From contig NZ_JBFAAI010000001.1 in assembly GCF_040639655.1 (NCBI RefSeq), positions 806,001-870,000 of the forward strand: a stretch of DNA of 64,000 bases, read 5' to 3'. Position 1 is the stretch's first letter; the number at the start of each line of letters is the position of its first letter. The notes under the pieces are model-generated. The model worked only from the letters and a program-made list of their open reading frames with translations. It had not been told where the DNA came from and did no database searches. Positions 51,434-60,932 of this stretch are shown here, piece by piece. The stretch is from Actinoplanes sp040639655. GTDB lineage: Bacteria > Actinomycetota > Actinomycetes > Mycobacteriales > Micromonosporaceae. The translations under genes and the position numbers were made by a program.

Positions 51434-53797
51434 GTGTCCGTGCACTCACCGTCCGGTATGGAACTGGCGGGCCTCGCGGGCCTGCTCGTCGCCGTCCCGG
51501 CGGTCGCCTATCTGGGGCAGTCCGGCCGCCGGCACACCGGCGCGGCCCGGCGGGCACACCTGCTGATGGCGGCCGGCGGTGCGGTGGCGACCGGCGCGGC
51601 GCTGGCCGGCCTGGTCACCGCTCTGCTGACCGGGCACCACGACGTGCCGGGGCACAGCCGTGCGCTGGCCACCGCGGTGGCGGTCGGCATGGGACTGGGC
51701 ACGCTGGCCCTGCTCGCCGGCACGGTGGCACTGCCCGGTGCGGCGCGCAGCCCGGCCGCCGCGATCCGGCACGTGCTCGACGGCCTGGTCATCGCGGCCG
51801 CGATCTGGTTCGTCGGCTGGGTGCTGCTGAGCCGGCCGACCCGGATCCTGGGCGACGCCACGCCGTACCGATGTCTGGCGGTCCTGATCCCGGCCGTGCT
51901 GCTCGTCCTCGGGCTGGGCCTGACCGCGGTGCTGGCGCTGCACGCCCACCGGCCCCGGCGGTACACCGTCCGGGTGGCGGCCGGGGTGACCGTGGTGGCC
52001 GCCGCGGCGAACGTGCTGGCGATCGGGATCTGCCGGCAACACGACGGGTATGCACTGGTCAGCGGTCTGCTGCTGACGGCCGGGCTGACGCATGTGGCGT
52101 GGGCGGTACGGGCTGCCGACCGGCCGGTCGAGGTGTCCGGCGACGTGCTCGAGCGCGGTGAGGCGTACGCGGTGGCCCCGATGATCGCGATGATCGTCGC
52201 CCTGGGCTACCACCTGTGCCGGGGCGGGAGCATGGACCTGTTCGGCTACCTCGGCGCCACCGTCGAGGGACTGGCCCTGGTCGGGCGTCAGTACCTGGCG
52301 CTCGGCGACGTGCGGCGTTACACCGTGCGGCTGCGGCAGAGCGAGGCGCACTTCCGCGAGCTGGCGCACACCGATCCGCTGACCGGGCTGGCCAACCGCC
52401 GTGGTCTGCAGCGGGCCCTGCGCGCGGAGCCGACCGCCCGGAAAGCGCTCGTCGGCATCGACATGGACGGCTTCAAGACCGTCAACGACATGCGTGGCCA
52501 CGACGTCGGCGACCGGGTGCTGGCCGAGGTGGGCGCCCGGCTGCGGCGCAACCTGCTGGCCGGGGACGTGGCGGCCCGGCTGGGCGGGGACGAGTTCGCG
52601 GTGCTGATGCACGGCGACGCCGACGAGGCGGTGCTGGCCGCGCACCGGCTGCTTGCGGTGCTCGGCGAGCCGTACGAGGTGGACGGGGGTTCGATCTTCC
52701 TCTCGGCCAGCGTGGGCGTGGCCGCCACCGGTGAGCTGCTGCACGACGCCGACCTCGCGCTGCGGTACGCCAAGCAGCGCGGCAAGAACCGGGTCGAGCG
52801 CTATCAGGCCGAGTACGACGAGCTGCTGCGCCGCCGCGGCACGCTGACCGGTGAGTTGCGCCACGCCATCGACCGCGGCCAGTTGAGTCTGGTGTTCCAG
52901 CCGGTGGTGGCCCTGCCGTCGATGCGTCCGGTCGGCGCCGAGGCGCTGCTCCGCTGGACACATCCGGAGCTGGGCCGGGTCCCGCCGGTGGAGTTCATCC
53001 CGGTGGCCGAGGAGTCCGGGCTGATCAACCGGATCGGCGCCTGGGTGCTCGAGGAGGCCTGCAAACAGCTCGCGGAGTGGCTGGCCAAGGGGCACGACGT
53101 CTGGCTGTCGGTGAACCTGTCGCCGAAGGAGCTGCACGACGCGGACTACGCGGGCCGGGTCGCTGATGTGCTCGACGAGTACGGCGTACCCCCGCAGCGC
53201 CTGGTCCTCGAGGTGACCGAGCACGCCGTCGCCACCGACATGGAGGAGCTGGTCCGCAGGCTCGCCGAGTTGCGGGAGACCGGTGTCCGGATCGCGCTCG
53301 ACGACTTCGGCGCCGGCTACTCCTCGCTGACCCAGCTGCGCACCCTTCCGGTGGATATTTTGAAGATCGACCACGCGCTGGTGGCCGAGCCGGAGTCGCG
53401 GACCGGGACGGCGGCGCCGCTGGTCGACGTGGTGGTCCGGCTCGGGCACCGGCTGGGACTGGAGGTGCTGGCGGAGGGCATCGGCACGCCGGCGCAGCGG
53501 GAGATCGTGGAGGAGGCCGGCTGCCGGCTGGGGCAGGGTTCGCTGTTCGGCTGGGGTGTGCCGGCCGAACACCTCGAATCGCGGCTGCTGTCGCTGCGGT
53601 CGCCGGGTCCGCGGCCGGCTCCGACGCCCCGCTCGACTCCGCAGAACGACGCGCCGGCCCGCAGCCAGGTGGTCCGCCTCGGTCCAGGAATGCGGCAGGT
53701 CAGAGCGCTGCTACCGAGCGATCCGGATTTCGCCACGGCGTCCCGTGATCAAAATGTGGGATCAGTTGACTCAGGCCGTGAGATGGGGCAAGGTTAG
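51434..53797 (+). CDS. Membrane GGDEF-EAL protein (cyclic-di-GMP) 3
   Basis: 787 residues. About seven membrane segments (1-290), GGDEF domain with LTGLANRRGLQRAL, IDMDGFKTVNDMRGHDVGD and LGGDEFAVL, and EAL domain with AEALLRWTHP, NLSPKEL, LEVTEHAV, LDDFGAGYSSL, LKIDHALV and VLAEGIG. The catalytic residues look intact, except that the second Glu of AEGVE is Gly. Start is GTG 51434; ATG 51458 is a fair alternative, since neither has a good ribosome site. It is divergent from ilvD, and its last codons contain the ilvBNC promoter. A Pro/Arg-rich tail follows the EAL domain. Confidence 0.9.
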   Translation: MSVHSPSGMELAGLAGLLVAVPAVAYLGQSGRRHTGAARRAHLLMAAGGAVATGAALAGLVTALLTGHHDVPGHSRALATAVAVGMGLGTLALLAGTVALPGAARSPAAAIRHVLDGLVIAAAIWFVGWVLLSRPTRILGDATPYRCLAVLIPAVLLVLGLGLTAVLALHAHRPRRYTVRVAAGVTVVAAAANVLAIGICRQHDGYALVSGLLLTAGLTHVAWAVRAADRPVEVSGDVLERGEAYAVAPMIAMIVALGYHLCRGGSMDLFGYLGATVEGLALVGRQYLALGDVRRYTVRLRQSEAHFRELAHTDPLTGLANRRGLQRALRAEPTARKALVGIDMDGFKTVNDMRGHDVGDRVLAEVGARLRRNLLAGDVAARLGGDEFAVLMHGDADEAVLAAHRLLAVLGEPYEVDGGSIFLSASVGVAATGELLHDADLALRYAKQRGKNRVERYQAEYDELLRRRGTLTGELRHAIDRGQLSLVFQPVVALPSMRPVGAEALLRWTHPELGRVPPVEFIPVAEESGLINRIGAWVLEEACKQLAEWLAKGHDVWLSVNLSPKELHDADYAGRVADVLDEYGVPPQRLVLEVTEHAVATDMEELVRRLAELRETGVRIALDDFGAGYSSLTQLRTLPVDILKIDHALVAEPESRTGTAAPLVDVVVRLGHRLGLEVLAEGIGTPAQREIVEEAGCRLGQGSLFGWGVPAEHLESRLLSLRSPGPRPAPTPRSTPQNDAPARSQVVRLGPGMRQVRALLPSDPDFATASRDQNVGSVDSGREMGQG
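53766..53795 (+). promoter_or_regulatory. Promoter of the ilvBNC operon
   Basis: TTGACT (53766-53771), then an 18-bp spacer, then AAGGTT (53790-53795), an imperfect -10. The predicted start is at or within a base of the leader-peptide ATG (53802). It lies inside the 3' end of the GGDEF-EAL gene. Confidence 0.5.
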
Positions 53798-53801
53798 CCG
53801 C

Positions 53802-53831
53802 ATGTGCTTCGCGTCCCGAGTACTTATCTGA
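53802..53831 (+). CDS. ilvBNC leader peptide, MCFASRVLI
   Basis: A nine-residue frame whose last three sense codons are Val-Leu-Ile (GTA CTT ATC) directly before the stop. Two mutually exclusive hairpins and a T-run follow, ahead of ilvB. This is the layout of branched-chain amino acid attenuation: a ribosome stalled at Val/Leu/Ile codons when those charged tRNAs are scarce lets the anti-terminator form. GTA, CTT and ATA-type codons are otherwise rare in this GC-rich genome (GTA and CTT are uncommon here), which would increase stalling. It is likely translated without a leader. Confidence 0.8.
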   Translation: MCFASRVLI

Positions 53832-53862
53832 GCGCACCGCTCCCCCTTGGGGAGGGTGCGCT
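53831..53862 (+). promoter_or_regulatory. ilv attenuator, first hairpin
   Basis: AGCGCACC (53831-53838) pairs with GGTGCGCT (53855-53862) and CTCCC with GGGAG inside, about 13 bp in all, beginning at the leader stop codon. GTGCG (53856-53860) could instead pair with CGCAC (53877-53881) of the next hairpin, giving the anti-terminator. Confidence 0.7.
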
Positions 53863-53863
53863 A

Positions 53864-53895
53864 GGTCCCGTGCTTCCGCACGAGGGCCTTTTTTG
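53864..53895 (+). terminator. ilv attenuator, terminator hairpin
   Basis: CCCGTGC-TTCC-GCACGAGGG stem (with a bulged A) followed by CCTTTTTTG, the only long T-run of this kind in the window, located 45 bp before the ilvB start. Confidence 0.8.
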
Positions 53896-53939
53896 TTGCT
53901 CAAGTGCCGGGACCGCTTACCGAAAAGGTCTGAATTGCC

Positions 53940-55769
53940 ATGACTAGACCCACTCCTGAAACCCTCGCCCATCGAGCCACACCGGCCACCGTCGCGGCGG
54001 CCGTGAATACCGCTCCCACCACCGTGGCGCCGGTAGCCACGACCGGTGCCGGCGCGCTCGTCCGGTCGCTCGAGGCGCTCGGGGTCGAGGTCGCGTTCGG
54101 CATTCCGGGCGGGGCGATCCTTCCGGCGTACGACCCGCTGTTCGACTCGAAGGTGCGGCACATCCTGGTGCGCCACGAGCAGGGCGCCGGGCATGCGGCC
54201 ACCGGGTACGCGCAGGCCACCGGCAAGGTCGGCGTCTGCATCGCGACCAGTGGGCCGGGCGCCACCAACCTCGTCACGCCGATCGCCGACGCGTACATGG
54301 ACTCGGTCCCGATCGTCGCGATCACCGGGCAGGTGAGCCGGTCGTTCATCGGCACGGACGCCTTCCAGGAGGCGGACATCCAGGGCATCACCCTGCCGAT
54401 CACCAAGCACAACTTCCTGGTGCAGACCCCGGAGGAGCTGCCCCGGATCGTGGCCGAGGCATTCCACCTGGCGCTGACCGGCCGTCCCGGCCCGGTTCTG
54501 GTGGACATCCCGAAGGACGTGCTGCAGGCACAGACCACCTTCCAGTGGCCGCCGACGCTCGACCTGCCGGGTTACCGCCCGACGCTGCACCCGCACGGCA
54601 AGCAGATCCGTGAGGCGGCCCGGCTGATCGCCGCGGCCAAACGCCCGGTGCTGTACGTGGGCGGCGGTGTCCACAAGGCCGGCGCGACCGACGGGCTGCG
54701 CAAGCTGGCCGAGCTCACCGGTATCCCGGTGGTCACCACGCTGATGGGCATCGGCGCCTTCCCCGACTCGCACCCGCAGCACCTGGGCATGCCCGGCATG
54801 CACGGCACGGTTCCGGCCGTCTACGCGATGCAGAAGTCGGACCTGCTGGTCACGCTCGGCGCCCGTTTCGACGACCGGGTCACCGGCCAGCTGGACTCGT
54901 TCGCGCCGGACGCCAAGATCGTGCACGCCGACATCGACCCGGCGGAGATCGGCAAGAACCGGCACGCGGACGTCCCGATCGTCGGCGACGCCCGGCACGT
55001 GATCGACGAGCTGATCGCGGCGGTCTCCGCAAGCGCCGGCGGCACCGAGCAGTACGCGGCCTGGTGGGCGACACTGAACGACATCCGGGAGCGCTACCCG
55101 CTGGGTTACGACGAGCCGACCGACGGCACGCTCTCCCCGCAGTACGTGATCGAGCGGCTCGGCGAGATCGTCGGCCCGGACGCGATCTACTGCGCCGGCG
55201 TCGGTCAGCACCAGATGTGGGCCTCCCAGTTCATCAAGTACGAGAAGCCGGGCACCTGGCTCAACTCGGGCGGCGCCGGCACGATGGGCTACGCGGTCCC
55301 GGCCGCGATGGGCGCGAAGGTCGCCCAGCCGGGCACCACGGTGTGGGCGATCGACGGCGACGGCTGCTTCCAGATGACCAACCAGGAGCTGGCCACCTGT
55401 GCTCTGGAGGGGATCCCGATCAAGGTGGCCGTCATCAACAACGGCAACCTGGGCATGGTCCGGCAGTGGCAGACGCTGTTCTACGACGGCCGCTACTCCA
55501 ACACCGAGCTGGGCACGCACAAGCACCGGATCCCGGACTTCGTGAAGCTGGCCGAGGCGCTCGGCTGCATCGGCCTGCGCTGCGAGTCGAAGGACGACGT
55601 CGACAAGGTCATCAAGCAGGCCATGGAGATCAACGACGCTCCGGTCGTCATCGACTTCACGGTCGGCAAGGACGCCATGGTGTGGCCGATGGTCGCGGCC
55701 GGCACCAGCAACGACGAGATCATGTTCGCCCGGGACGTGCGCCCGACGTTCGAAGAGGACGACCTGTGA
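53940..55769 (+). CDS. ilvB: Acetolactate synthase, large (catalytic) subunit
   Basis: 609 residues. Catalytic Glu80 in LVRHEQGAGHAATGYAQATG; ThDP motif GDGCFQMTNQELAT...INNGNLG; FAD region GARFDDRVTG. A ~35-residue Pro/Ala/Thr-rich N-terminal extension precedes the first domain (RSLEALGVEVAFGIPGGAIL). It condenses pyruvate with pyruvate or 2-ketobutyrate, first common step to valine, leucine and isoleucine. ATG 53940 with AAAAGG 11 nt upstream. The stop overlaps ilvN by GTGA. Regulated by the attenuator just upstream and, through IlvN, by valine feedback. Confidence 0.97.
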   Translation: MTRPTPETLAHRATPATVAAAVNTAPTTVAPVATTGAGALVRSLEALGVEVAFGIPGGAILPAYDPLFDSKVRHILVRHEQGAGHAATGYAQATGKVGVCIATSGPGATNLVTPIADAYMDSVPIVAITGQVSRSFIGTDAFQEADIQGITLPITKHNFLVQTPEELPRIVAEAFHLALTGRPGPVLVDIPKDVLQAQTTFQWPPTLDLPGYRPTLHPHGKQIREAARLIAAAKRPVLYVGGGVHKAGATDGLRKLAELTGIPVVTTLMGIGAFPDSHPQHLGMPGMHGTVPAVYAMQKSDLLVTLGARFDDRVTGQLDSFAPDAKIVHADIDPAEIGKNRHADVPIVGDARHVIDELIAAVSASAGGTEQYAAWWATLNDIRERYPLGYDEPTDGTLSPQYVIERLGEIVGPDAIYCAGVGQHQMWASQFIKYEKPGTWLNSGGAGTMGYAVPAAMGAKVAQPGTTVWAIDGDGCFQMTNQELATCALEGIPIKVAVINNGNLGMVRQWQTLFYDGRYSNTELGTHKHRIPDFVKLAEALGCIGLRCESKDDVDKVIKQAMEINDAPVVIDFTVGKDAMVWPMVAAGTSNDEIMFARDVRPTFEEDDL

Positions 55770-56284
55770 CCAACAAACACACCCTGTCGGTGCTGGTCGA
55801 GAACAAGCCCGGTGTGCTCGCCCGGGTGAGCGGCCTGTTCTCCCGGCGCAGCTTCAACATCGACTCCCTGGCGGTCGGCGAGACGGAGAACCCCGACGTC
55901 AGCCGCATCACGATCGTGGTCAACGCGGACTCGAACCCGTTGGAACAGGTCACCAAGCAGCTCAACAAGCTGGTCAATGTCCTGAAGATCGTGGAGCTGG
56001 ACCCGGCCCAGTCGGTCCAGCGCGAGCTCCTGCTGGTCAAGGTGCGTGCCGATCGGGCGCAGCGCAGCCAGGTGCTCGAGACCGTCGAGCTGTTCCGGGC
56101 ACGAGTGATCGACGTCGCTCCGGACACCCTGACGATCGAGGCCACCGGTAATCCCGACAAACTGGATGCGTTGCTGCGCGACCTCGAGCCGTACGGCATC
56201 AAGGAGATGGTCCAGTCGGGTCTCGTGGCCATCGGCCGCGGATCCCGGTCCATCACCACGGGCCCCGCGCTCCGCGCCGCCTGA
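55766..56284 (+). CDS. ilvN: Acetolactate synthase, small (regulatory) subunit
   Basis: 172 residues. The N-terminal ACT domain begins HTLSVLVENKPGVLARVSGLF and contains RRSFNIDSLAVGETE; the C-terminal domain ends YGIKEMVQSGLVAIGRG. It confers valine feedback and stimulates IlvB. GTG 55766 overlaps the ilvB stop by 4 bp. A longer opening inside ilvB is not conserved. Confidence 0.97.
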   Translation: MTNKHTLSVLVENKPGVLARVSGLFSRRSFNIDSLAVGETENPDVSRITIVVNADSNPLEQVTKQLNKLVNVLKIVELDPAQSVQRELLLVKVRADRAQRSQVLETVELFRARVIDVAPDTLTIEATGNPDKLDALLRDLEPYGIKEMVQSGLVAIGRGSRSITTGPALRAA

Positions 56285-56361
56285 TCCCCGTCCAACCGCC
56301 CCACCCGCCGCCCGAAAAGCGGACTGAAGGCGTTATCAGCCAGCCACAGAAGAAGGAAGTC

Positions 56362-57375
<1,014 letters not shown>

Positions 57376-57391
57376 CAATCTCGGCACCTCG

Positions 57392-57426
57392 AAACGCCCG
57401 GCTGGGACATCCAGCCGGGCGTTTTC
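57392..57426 (+). terminator. Terminator of ilvBNC
   Basis: Perfect 14-bp stem (57392-57405 with 57411-57424), GACAT loop, then TTTTC. Confidence 0.9.
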
Positions 57427-57431
57427 GTGTC

Positions 57432-57437
57432 TAACAT
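57432..57437 (+). promoter_or_regulatory. -10 element TAACAT for serA
   Basis: TAACAT ends 8 nt before the serA ATG (57446), giving a leader of 0-2 nt. No ribosome site is present. Confidence 0.45.
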
Positions 57438-57445
57438 CGACAGTC

Positions 57446-59032
57446 ATGACTTCCGTCGTGCTGGTGACCGAGGAACTGGCCCCTGCCGCACTCGCTGTCC
57501 TGGCCGAGGAGTACGAGGTCAGACAGGTCGACGGCACCGATCGGGCGGCACTGGCCGCGGCGCTGCCGGACGCCGATGCGGTGATCATCCGGAGTGCCAC
57601 CCGGATCGACGCCGAAGCACTGGCGCACGGCGTCCGGCTGCGGGTCGTGGCCCGCGCCGGGGTCGGCCTCGACAACGTCGACGTCCCCGCCGCCACCGCT
57701 CGCGGCGTGCTCGTCGTCAACGCGCCCACCAGCAACATCGTTTCGGCGGCCGAGCAGGCGGTGGCGCTGCTGCTGGCGGTGGCCCGGCACACCGCGGCGG
57801 CGAGCGCGGCGCTCAAGGCGGGCGCCTGGCGGCGGTCCGCCTACACCGGCGTCGAGGTGCACGGAAAGACCGTCGGGGTGGTCGGCCTGGGCCGGATCGG
57901 CGTCCTGTTCGCGCAGCGCATGGCAGCTTTCGGGGTACGGCTGATCGCCTACGACCCCTACGTGCAGCCGTCCCGCGCGGCCCAGCTCGGCGTGCATCTG
58001 GTGACGCTCGAGGAGCTGCTCCGGGAGAGTGACTTCATTTCGGTGCACCTGCCCCGTACGCCGGAGACCGTGGGTCTGATCGGGGAGAAGGAACTGGCCC
58101 TCGTCCGGCCGGGGCTCCGGATCGTCAACGCGGCCCGCGGCGGCCTGATCGACGAGGCCGCGCTTGCCGACGCGCTTGCCGACGGGCGGGTGGCCGGTGC
58201 CGGGCTGGACGTCTTCGAGACCGAACCGCTCACCGCGTCGCCGTTGTTCGCGTACGACAACGTGGTGGCCACCCCGCACCTGGGCGCCTCGACGGTGGAG
58301 GCGCAGGACAAGGCGGGACTGGCGGTGGCCCGCAGTGTGCGCCTGGCACTGCGCGGCGAGTTCGTGCCGGACGCGGTCAACGTGCGGGCCGGTGGTGCCG
58401 TCGACGAGGAGGTGCGCCCGCTGCTGCCGCTGGCCGAGAGGCTGGGCCGGCTCTTCACTGCGGTGGCCGGCGGGGTCGCCGACGGCGTCACGGTCGAGGC
58501 GCGCGGTGAGATCGCCGGGCGTGATCTGTCGGTGCTGCGGCTGGCCGCGGCCAAGGGACTGTTCGCCCCGATCGTGGACGAGCGGGTGACCTATGTGAAC
58601 GCCACGCAGCTGGCCGCGGACCGTGGCGTGGAGGTGCGACTGGCCACGGCCGAGGACGCGGGCGAGCACGCGAACCTGGTCGTGGTGCACGGCGCGCTGC
58701 CCGACGGGCGTACCGTCACGGTGGCCGGTGCCGTGACCGTCACCGGGACCCGGCTCACCGAGGTCGACGGGTTCGACCTGGACCTTCCGGCCGAGGGGGT
58801 CCTGGTCTTCCTCGCCTACACCGACCGGCCCGGCGTGGTCGGGGCGATCGGCACGGCGTTCGGCACGGCCGGCATCAACATCGCCGCCATGCGGGTCGCC
58901 CGCCGGGCCGCCGGCGGCGAGGCGCTCATGGTGCTGACCGTGGACTCGCCGGTGTCGCCGGAGCTGCTGGCCGGCGTGGGCGCGGTGATCGGCGCGTCCC
59001 GTACCGCGGTGGCGGACCTGAGAGCCGACTGA
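57446..59032 (+). CDS. serA: D-3-phosphoglycerate dehydrogenase, long (ACT-containing) form
   Basis: 528 residues: substrate/NAD domains with VGVVGLGRIGVLFAQRM, RAGVGLDNVDVPAA, Arg231 in NAARGGLIDE and His278 in TPHLGAS; an ASB-like intervening domain (about 320-450); and a C-terminal ACT domain (about 455-528, VLVFLAYTDRPGVVGAIG). It oxidises 3-phosphoglycerate, first step of serine synthesis; the ACT domain usually mediates serine inhibition. The same gene lies between ilvC and leuB in mycobacteria. Confidence 0.96.
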   Translation: MTSVVLVTEELAPAALAVLAEEYEVRQVDGTDRAALAAALPDADAVIIRSATRIDAEALAHGVRLRVVARAGVGLDNVDVPAATARGVLVVNAPTSNIVSAAEQAVALLLAVARHTAAASAALKAGAWRRSAYTGVEVHGKTVGVVGLGRIGVLFAQRMAAFGVRLIAYDPYVQPSRAAQLGVHLVTLEELLRESDFISVHLPRTPETVGLIGEKELALVRPGLRIVNAARGGLIDEAALADALADGRVAGAGLDVFETEPLTASPLFAYDNVVATPHLGASTVEAQDKAGLAVARSVRLALRGEFVPDAVNVRAGGAVDEEVRPLLPLAERLGRLFTAVAGGVADGVTVEARGEIAGRDLSVLRLAAAKGLFAPIVDERVTYVNATQLAADRGVEVRLATAEDAGEHANLVVVHGALPDGRTVTVAGAVTVTGTRLTEVDGFDLDLPAEGVLVFLAYTDRPGVVGAIGTAFGTAGINIAAMRVARRAAGGEALMVLTVDSPVSPELLAGVGAVIGASRTAVADLRAD

Positions 59033-59389
59033 TCACACCGGGAAGGACCGGTAGACCGAGCCGTCCTGCAGGTCGAGCAGGTCGAGGCGGAACTGCACGG
59101 CGTACTTCTCGATCATCTCGAGCACGATGTCGGCGCAGTTCTCGTCGAGTTTCATGTGGATGTGGTCGGCTTCGGCGTGCAGCGGCGCGTGGGCCCACGG
59201 CGAACCGGGCTCGGCGACGTTCGGCCCGCGATCCGGGTAATGGCTGGTCACGGCGTCGTAGAACGCGACCACACGCGGGTCGGCGGGCCGATGCGGATGC
59301 TCGCCGCGAACGCAGCGTGCATTGGCGGCCCGGACCGCGTCCGGCTCGGCCGTCTGGCCCATGGCCCACACCACAAGGTCGAAACTCAC
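59033..59389 (-). CDS. Conserved hypothetical small protein
   Basis: 118 residues, soluble, GTG start. Sequence marks are MSFDLVVWAMGQTAEPDAV, ARCVRGEHPHRPADPRVVAFYDAV, a His-rich centre (WAHAPLHAEADHIHMKLD) and IEKYAVQFRLDLLDLQDGSVY. The histidines and acidic residues (HAEADHIHMK) could bind a metal, but I recognise no known family. It converges with serA; the two stop codons are adjacent. Confidence 0.7.
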   Translation of the reverse strand: MSFDLVVWAMGQTAEPDAVRAANARCVRGEHPHRPADPRVVAFYDAVTSHYPDRGPNVAEPGSPWAHAPLHAEADHIHMKLDENCADIVLEMIEKYAVQFRLDLLDLQDGSVYRSFPV

Positions 59390-59720
59390 CGGCGCATGGT
59401 GCCATCACCGGCAGGCGTACGCGACGAACCGGATGCCCGACACGCGGGCGTGCGCCTTGCGCGTCTTTAGTCCGCATCGCTAGCGTTGTCCCCTGACCGC
59501 ACGTCTTGACCGGGCCTGTCTTCGGGTGATGGTGCCCGGATCCGGGCGAGCGGTGCGTATCCCGGCGGGACTTCTCGTCGCTTCAGCCCCCGTGACCGTT
59601 TGCCGCGGTCCGGGGGCTGTTCGCATCCTGTGTTCGTCCATTGGATGGGACTGTCCGTCCGATGATCGGGACAGGCGGGTAGCCTGGCCGTGGTTCACCA
59701 GAATGGTTGGGGGAGTTGAC
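59390..59720. promoter_or_regulatory. leuB upstream region with a 14-bp hairpin
   Basis: About 330 bp without a supported gene. A stem of CAGCCCCCG+GACCG paired with CGGTC+CGGGGGCTG spans 59584-59619, with no T-run. TAGCCT (59680-59685) is a probable -10 for leuB with a ~29-nt leader. CTT CTC GTC (Leu-Leu-Val) codons lie 11-20 nt before the hairpin in an open frame, but that frame has no stop before leuB, so it is not a convincing leader peptide. Confidence 0.45.
59680..59685 (+). promoter_or_regulatory. -10 element TAGCCT for leuB
   Basis: Fits TANNNT; predicted start near 59692 gives a leader of about 29 nt that contains the GGGGGAG ribosome site. Confidence 0.4.
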
Positions 59721-60752
59721 GTGAGCGTGGCGCGGATCGCGGTTGTCGGCGGTGACGGCATCGGTACCGAGGTGACCGCCCAGGCTCGCAAGGTCATCGA
59801 CGCCGTGCTCCCCGGAGTCGCCTACAACGAGTACGACCTGGGTGCCCGCCTCTACCACCGCACCGGTGAGGTCCTCCCGCAGTCGGTCGAGGACGAGCTG
59901 GCCGGTCACGACGCTATCCTGCTGGGCGCCATCGGCGACCCGAGTGTGCCGCCGGGCGTCCTGGAGCGCGGCCTGCTGCTGAAGCTCCGCTTCGACTTCG
60001 ACCAGTATGTGAACCTGCGCCCGTCCAAGCTGTGGCCCGGCACGTCCAGCCCGCTCTCCGGCGTCAAGGCCGGCGAGATCGACATGGTCGTGGTCCGCGA
60101 GGGCACCGAGGGTCTCTACGTCGGCGCCGGCGGCGTCCTGCACAAGAACACGCCCGCCGAGATCGCCACCGAGGAGAGCCTGAACACCCGGCACGGCGTG
60201 GAGCGGGTCATCCGTGACGCGTTCGCCCGCGCCCAGCGCCGCGACCGCCGCCACGTCACCCTGGTGCACAAGACCAACGTGCTCACCCACGCCGGCAACC
60301 TGTGGTCGCGTGCGTTCGCCGCCGTCGCCTCGGAGCACCCCGAGGTCACCACGGAATACCAGCACATCGACGCGGCCAGCATGTTCATGGTCAGCAACCC
60401 GCAGCGGTTCGACGTGGTGGTGACCGACAACCTCTTCGGTGACATCCTCACCGACATCGCCGCGGCCGTGACCGGTGGCATCGGCATGGCAGCAAGCGGT
60501 TCCGTCAACCCCGAGCGGATCTACCCGTCGACGTTCGAGCCGGTGCACGGCTCCGCGCCGGACATCGCCGGCAAGGGCATCGCCGACCCGGCAGCCGCCA
60601 TCCTCTCCGCCGCCCTGCTGCTGGAGCACCTGGGCAAGCCCGACGAGGCCCGGCGAGTAACCGAGGCGGTCGCGGCCGAGGTCGCGTCCCGGACTCCGGG
60701 CGCGCCGCTGCGTACCGCCGAAGTCGGCGACCGCGTCGCTGCCGCTCTCTGA
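59721..60752 (+). CDS. leuB: 3-isopropylmalate dehydrogenase
   Basis: 343 residues. RIAVVGGDGIGTEVTAQA opens the fold; VVREGTEGLYVGAGG, LVHKTNVLTHAG and DNLFGDILTDIAAAVTGGIG are metal and substrate regions; FEPVHGSAPDIAGKGIADP is the NAD-binding end. It oxidatively decarboxylates 3-isopropylmalate in leucine synthesis. GTG 59721 with GGGGGAG 5-6 nt upstream; in-frame openings further up (to 59526) would give a non-conserved ~65-residue extension. It follows serA as in mycobacteria. Confidence 0.95.
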   Translation: MSVARIAVVGGDGIGTEVTAQARKVIDAVLPGVAYNEYDLGARLYHRTGEVLPQSVEDELAGHDAILLGAIGDPSVPPGVLERGLLLKLRFDFDQYVNLRPSKLWPGTSSPLSGVKAGEIDMVVVREGTEGLYVGAGGVLHKNTPAEIATEESLNTRHGVERVIRDAFARAQRRDRRHVTLVHKTNVLTHAGNLWSRAFAAVASEHPEVTTEYQHIDAASMFMVSNPQRFDVVVTDNLFGDILTDIAAAVTGGIGMAASGSVNPERIYPSTFEPVHGSAPDIAGKGIADPAAAILSAALLLEHLGKPDEARRVTEAVAAEVASRTPGAPLRTAEVGDRVAAAL

Positions 60753-60805
60753 GCCTGCCGCTTCCTGAGGTCGCCGCCGCCGTCCGAGCGAGTCGGCCCG
60801 TCACC

Positions 60806-60821
60806 GAGCCCCACGGGGCTC
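60806..60821 (+). terminator. Hairpin after leuB
   Basis: GAGCCCC/GGGGCTC 7-bp stem, 54 bp after the leuB stop. A T-run follows only 15 nt later (60838-60844), so terminator strength is uncertain. Confidence 0.4.
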
Positions 60822-60835
60822 ATCACCCATGGTCA

Positions 60836-60892
60836 TTATTTTTTAACGACCGTTCGGGGTAAATTCATGGGGCACTACGGGTGCCCCCATGC
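60836..60892 (+). promoter_or_regulatory. AT-rich ilvE promoter region with leader hairpin
   Basis: TTATTTTTTAAC and TAAATT (60860-60865) form an unusually AT-rich patch; TAAATT would start transcription near 60872. A hairpin CATGGGGCAC/GTGCCCCCATG (about 60866-60892, one bulge) lies at the start of the leader, 41 bp before the ilvE ATG. Confidence 0.45.
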
Positions 60893-60932
60893 ATGCTTCC
60901 AAACTTCTGCGCAGAAAGCAGGTCCACCTGTT

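Noticed and set aside
59526..59720. N-terminal extension of leuB or a Leu-containing leader peptide
   Set aside because: The frame is open but never stops before leuB, and the extension has no similarity to LeuB; the GTG at 59721 has its own ribosome site.
60836..60846. T-run as the terminator tail of leuB
   Set aside because: It is 15 nt away from the GAGCCCC hairpin, too far for a standard intrinsic terminator; it fits better with the ilvE promoter region.
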